A stretch of DNA of 34,522 nucleotides from Salegentibacter tibetensis (lineage in GTDB: Bacteria; Bacteroidota; Bacteroidia; Flavobacteriales; Flavobacteriaceae), in the NCBI RefSeq assembly GCF_020164485.1, contig NZ_JAIQZA010000040.1, forward strand, positions 1 to 34,522, read 5' to 3'. Positions 32,554 through 34,522 of the stretch are shown one piece after another. The translations under genes were made by a program, and so were the position numbers. The notes below the pieces were generated by a model that saw nothing but the letters and a program-made list of their open reading frames with translations, did no database searches and was not told the origin of the DNA. The first letter of the stretch is position 1. Each line of letters opens with the position of its first letter.

Positions 32554-34206
32554 ATGTTTGAAATTTCAGAATTAAAAGCTAAAAAGCTTCCTGAGCTACA
32601 GGATATCGCTAAATCTTTAAACGTCCCAAAATTCAGGACTTTAAAAAAATTAGATCTCGTATATCAAATCCTGGACTATCAGGCTGCCAACCCTAAAAAA
32701 GCTAAAGAAGCGTTAACCGACGACACTAAGAAAGAGGAAACTCCAAAAAGTGACGAACGTAGCCAGGCTTCAGAAAAACCACAGCCAAAAAAAGCTGGTA
32801 AAATCGGAAGCAATAAAAAACCGCCCCGGGCTGCTGCAACTGCAGAGACCAAAGAGTCCCGACCGGTAAGAAAAGAAAGTTCTTCTCCTAAAAAAGAAGA
32901 TGCACCTTCAAAGCCCAGGGAACCTAAAAAGCAGGAGCAAAAACCGAGAGAAGACAACAATAATACTTCTCATTCAGGTAAAAACAATCCTCGCGATCAG
33001 AAAAAAGACACTCGCAGTAATAAAAGTAATGGAGGCCGAGACGCTGGCAATCGTGATGGGCGAAACCGCTACCGCGAACCAGATTACGAATTTGATGCGA
33101 TTATAGAGAGTGAAGGCGTACTGGATATTATGCAGGACAACTATGGTTTCCTTAGATCTTCAGATTATAACTACCTCACCTCTCCAGATGATATTTATGT
33201 ATCCCAGTCGCAAATTCGTTTATTCGGATTAAAAACGGGAGATACTGTTTTAGGTCAGATCAGACCCCCAAAAGAAGGTGAAAAATATTTCCCTTTAATC
33301 AAGATCAACAAAATTAACGGATTAGATCCGCAGGTAGTGAGAGACCGTGTTTCTTTTGAACACTTAACTCCGCTTTTCCCTAAGGAAAAATTCAATATCG
33401 CTGAAAAGCAAAGCAGCATGTCTACCCGTATTATGGACCTCTTTTCCCCTATTGGAAAAGGCCAGCGTGGTATGATTGTTTCCCAGCCTAAAACTGGTAA
33501 AACAATGTTGCTTAAAGATATTGCTAACGCAATTGCAGCCAACCATCCAGAAGTTTATCAAATAGTGTTACTTATTGATGAACGTCCGGAAGAGGTTACC
33601 GATATGCAACGTAATGTACGTGGCGAAGTTGTGGCTTCAACTTTTGATAAGGAAGCTCACGAACACGTTAGAGTTGCCAATATCGTATTGGAAAAAGCAA
33701 AACGTTTGGTAGAATGCGGACACGATGTAGTGATCCTTCTGGATTCTATTACGCGTCTGGCCCGTGCTTACAACACCGTGCAACCTGCCAGTGGTAAGGT
33801 TCTAAGTGGTGGTGTAGATGCCAACGCCTTACACAAACCAAAACGTTTCTTTGGTGCTGCCCGTAATATTGAAAACGGAGGTTCCCTTTCAATTATCGCT
33901 ACCGCCCTTACCGATACTGGTTCTAAAATGGACGAAGTGATCTTTGAAGAATTTAAAGGAACAGGAAATATGGAACTGCAGTTGGACAGAAAAATTGCCA
34001 ATCGTAGAATTTTCCCTGCAATTGACCTTACTTCCTCAAGTACACGTCGTGACGACCTGTTATTAGACGAAGCTACACTTCAAAGAATGTGGGTACTGCG
34101 TAAATATCTTGCAGATATGAACCCTATTGAAGCAATGGAATTTATAGAAGACAGGATTAAAAAAACTAAAAACAACGAAGAGTTTTTGATCTCCATGAAC
34201 GGATAA
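32554..34206 (+). CDS. rho: Transcription termination factor Rho
   Basis: Hexameric RNA-dependent ATPase that ends transcription. Domains: an N-terminal Rho_N helix bundle (1-50, [19 protein letters not shown]), then a long K/P/S/N-rich disordered insert (about 50-178) with RGG-like [15 protein letters not shown], a cold-shock RNA-binding domain (about 180-258, [14 protein letters not shown]) and the RecA motor. Walker A is QPKTGKT (311-317), Walker B VVILLDS (392-398) and the secondary RNA-binding/Q-loop segment [14 protein letters not shown] (413-426). The 550 residues exceed E. coli Rho (419) almost wholly because of the insert, as in other Bacteroidota. Walker A has Thr where E. coli Rho has Ala (PKAGKT). 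An intrinsic terminator follows the gene. Confidence 0.98.
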   Translation: MFEISELKAKKLPELQDIAKSLNVPKFRTLKKLDLVYQILDYQAANPKKAKEALTDDTKKEETPKSDERSQASEKPQPKKAGKIGSNKKPPRAAATAETKESRPVRKESSSPKKEDAPSKPREPKKQEQKPREDNNNTSHSGKNNPRDQKKDTRSNKSNGGRDAGNRDGRNRYREPDYEFDAIIESEGVLDIMQDNYGFLRSSDYNYLTSPDDIYVSQSQIRLFGLKTGDTVLGQIRPPKEGEKYFPLIKINKINGLDPQVVRDRVSFEHLTPLFPKEKFNIAEKQSSMSTRIMDLFSPIGKGQRGMIVSQPKTGKTMLLKDIANAIAANHPEVYQIVLLIDERPEEVTDMQRNVRGEVVASTFDKEAHEHVRVANIVLEKAKRLVECGHDVVILLDSITRLARAYNTVQPASGKVLSGGVDANALHKPKRFFGAARNIENGGSLSIIATALTDTGSKMDEVIFEEFKGTGNMELQLDRKIANRRIFPAIDLTSSSTRRDDLLLDEATLQRMWVLRKYLADMNPIEAMEFIEDRIKKTKNNEEFLISMNG

Positions 34207-34228
34207 ACCCTTCTCTCGTTATAAACAC

Positions 34229-34260
34229 AAAATCCGGAAGCTTTACAGTTTCCGGATTTT
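34229..34260 (+). terminator. Intrinsic terminator of rho
   Basis: An 11-bp stem, AAAATCCGGAA/TTCCGGATTTT, with a 10-nt loop runs into TTTTTTTT-rich sequence, 23 bp after the rho stop. Confidence 0.9.
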
Positions 34261-34522
34261 TTTATGGCTAAATTTTATTAAAACGAAATTATGAGTTTCC
34301 GGTGCAACCACCCCTTTCTTCAGCAAAAAAGCTGAATTCATTCCCCTCCTTAAAAAGGGGAGCTCTTAATTATTTGTCATTATTTTTTTTGAAAATAAAC
34401 CACTCTGCACTCAAAGTGCAGAGGTTTTTTTACTAGGGACTGAAAGTCCCCAAGCTATTCCAATATGAAATTGGAGTTATCACTCGAATCTCGACGATGG
34501 TGCTCCAAATATTCATTAACCA
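34261..34522. other. Non-coding stretch with hairpins at the right edge
   Basis: No gene is seen. A partial inverted repeat CCCCTCC...AAAAAGGGG lies near 34343-34361. A terminator-like hairpin is listed separately. GGGACTGAAAGTCCC (34436-34450) is a small hairpin with 6-bp stem. TTGGAG and CTCCAA near 34471 and 34503 form a weak inverted repeat. The edge cuts off any context. Confidence 0.5.
34403..34431 (+). terminator. Terminator-like hairpin
   Basis: CTCTGCACT and AGTGCAGAG form a 9-bp stem with loop CAA, followed by GTTTTTTT. There is no gene between it and the rho terminator, so it may be a second stop for rho or belong to a lost gene. Confidence 0.7.

Noticed and set aside
34436-34450. 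GGGACTGAAAGTCCC hairpin as a terminator
   Set aside because: No T run follows and no gene precedes it directly; left as part of the non-coding edge.

Overview
The window is chromosomal DNA of a member of the Bacteroidota, most likely a marine or soil Flavobacteriia. The support is a SusC/SusD pair beside a hybrid two-component regulator, Bacteroidota-only families (DUF4293, the BT_3928-type DoxX protein, duplicated DUF1599), AT-rich intergenic DNA with several exact matches to the Bacteroidota -7 promoter element TAnnTTTG, a Rho factor with a long low-complexity insert, and Flavobacteria-style CAGT/GGCAGT intergenic repeats. The species cannot be fixed from the sequence alone.

Layout. (1) 1-2160 is a gene graveyard: the C-terminal part of an IS4-type transposase, a fragment of a type IIG/Eco57I-like restriction-modification protein, the C-terminal part of a RecG/AlbA-like ATPase-fold regulator, and two other decayed reading frames. 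(2) 2167-19265 is a polysaccharide utilisation locus (PUL). A divergently transcribed HTCS sensor/regulator (15318-19265) faces susC, susD, a strong intrinsic terminator, a broken clan GH-A gene, a GH43-like protein, GH43, a clan GH-A hydrolase, three more GH43 enzymes and an aldose 1-epimerase. Every product has a signal peptide or lipobox. The load of GH43 enzymes plus a mutarotase suggests an arabinose- and/or xylose-containing glycan (arabinan or arabinoxylan side chains); the exact substrate is inference. (3) 19271-21760 holds a truncated, frameshifted ISXO2/IS1595 transposase and a full-length tyrosine recombinase. The recombinase lies next to the 3' end of a tRNA-Arg(ACG) gene, the classic edge of an integrated genomic island. 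(4) 21784-30568 is ordinary housekeeping core: clpS, prmA, tpiA, a DoxX-like membrane protein, DUF1599, folP, cdaA, an ABC exporter, truA and a YfcE-type phosphodiesterase. (5) 30569-31916 is non-coding and repeat-rich: short CAGT repeats, a 194-bp tandem repeat (about 2.7 copies), then a group IIC intron without its reverse transcriptase, lying just after an intrinsic terminator. (6) 31946-34522 holds a DUF4293 membrane protein, rho and terminators.

How the parts work together. The HTCS probably senses an oligosaccharide in the periplasm and switches on susCD. SusC/D import oligosaccharides that the secreted and lipid-anchored enzymes trim, and the epimerase speeds anomer conversion of the released sugar. 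The terminator after susD would allow more transport protein than enzyme. The integrase/tRNA junction and the remnants at both ends suggest the PUL arrived, or now resides, on a mobile island whose far end is outside the window. I found no CRISPR array, phage structural module or obvious defence system. The most unusual elements are the ORF-less group IIC intron beside the tandem repeat, and the phased repeats in the PUL control region.
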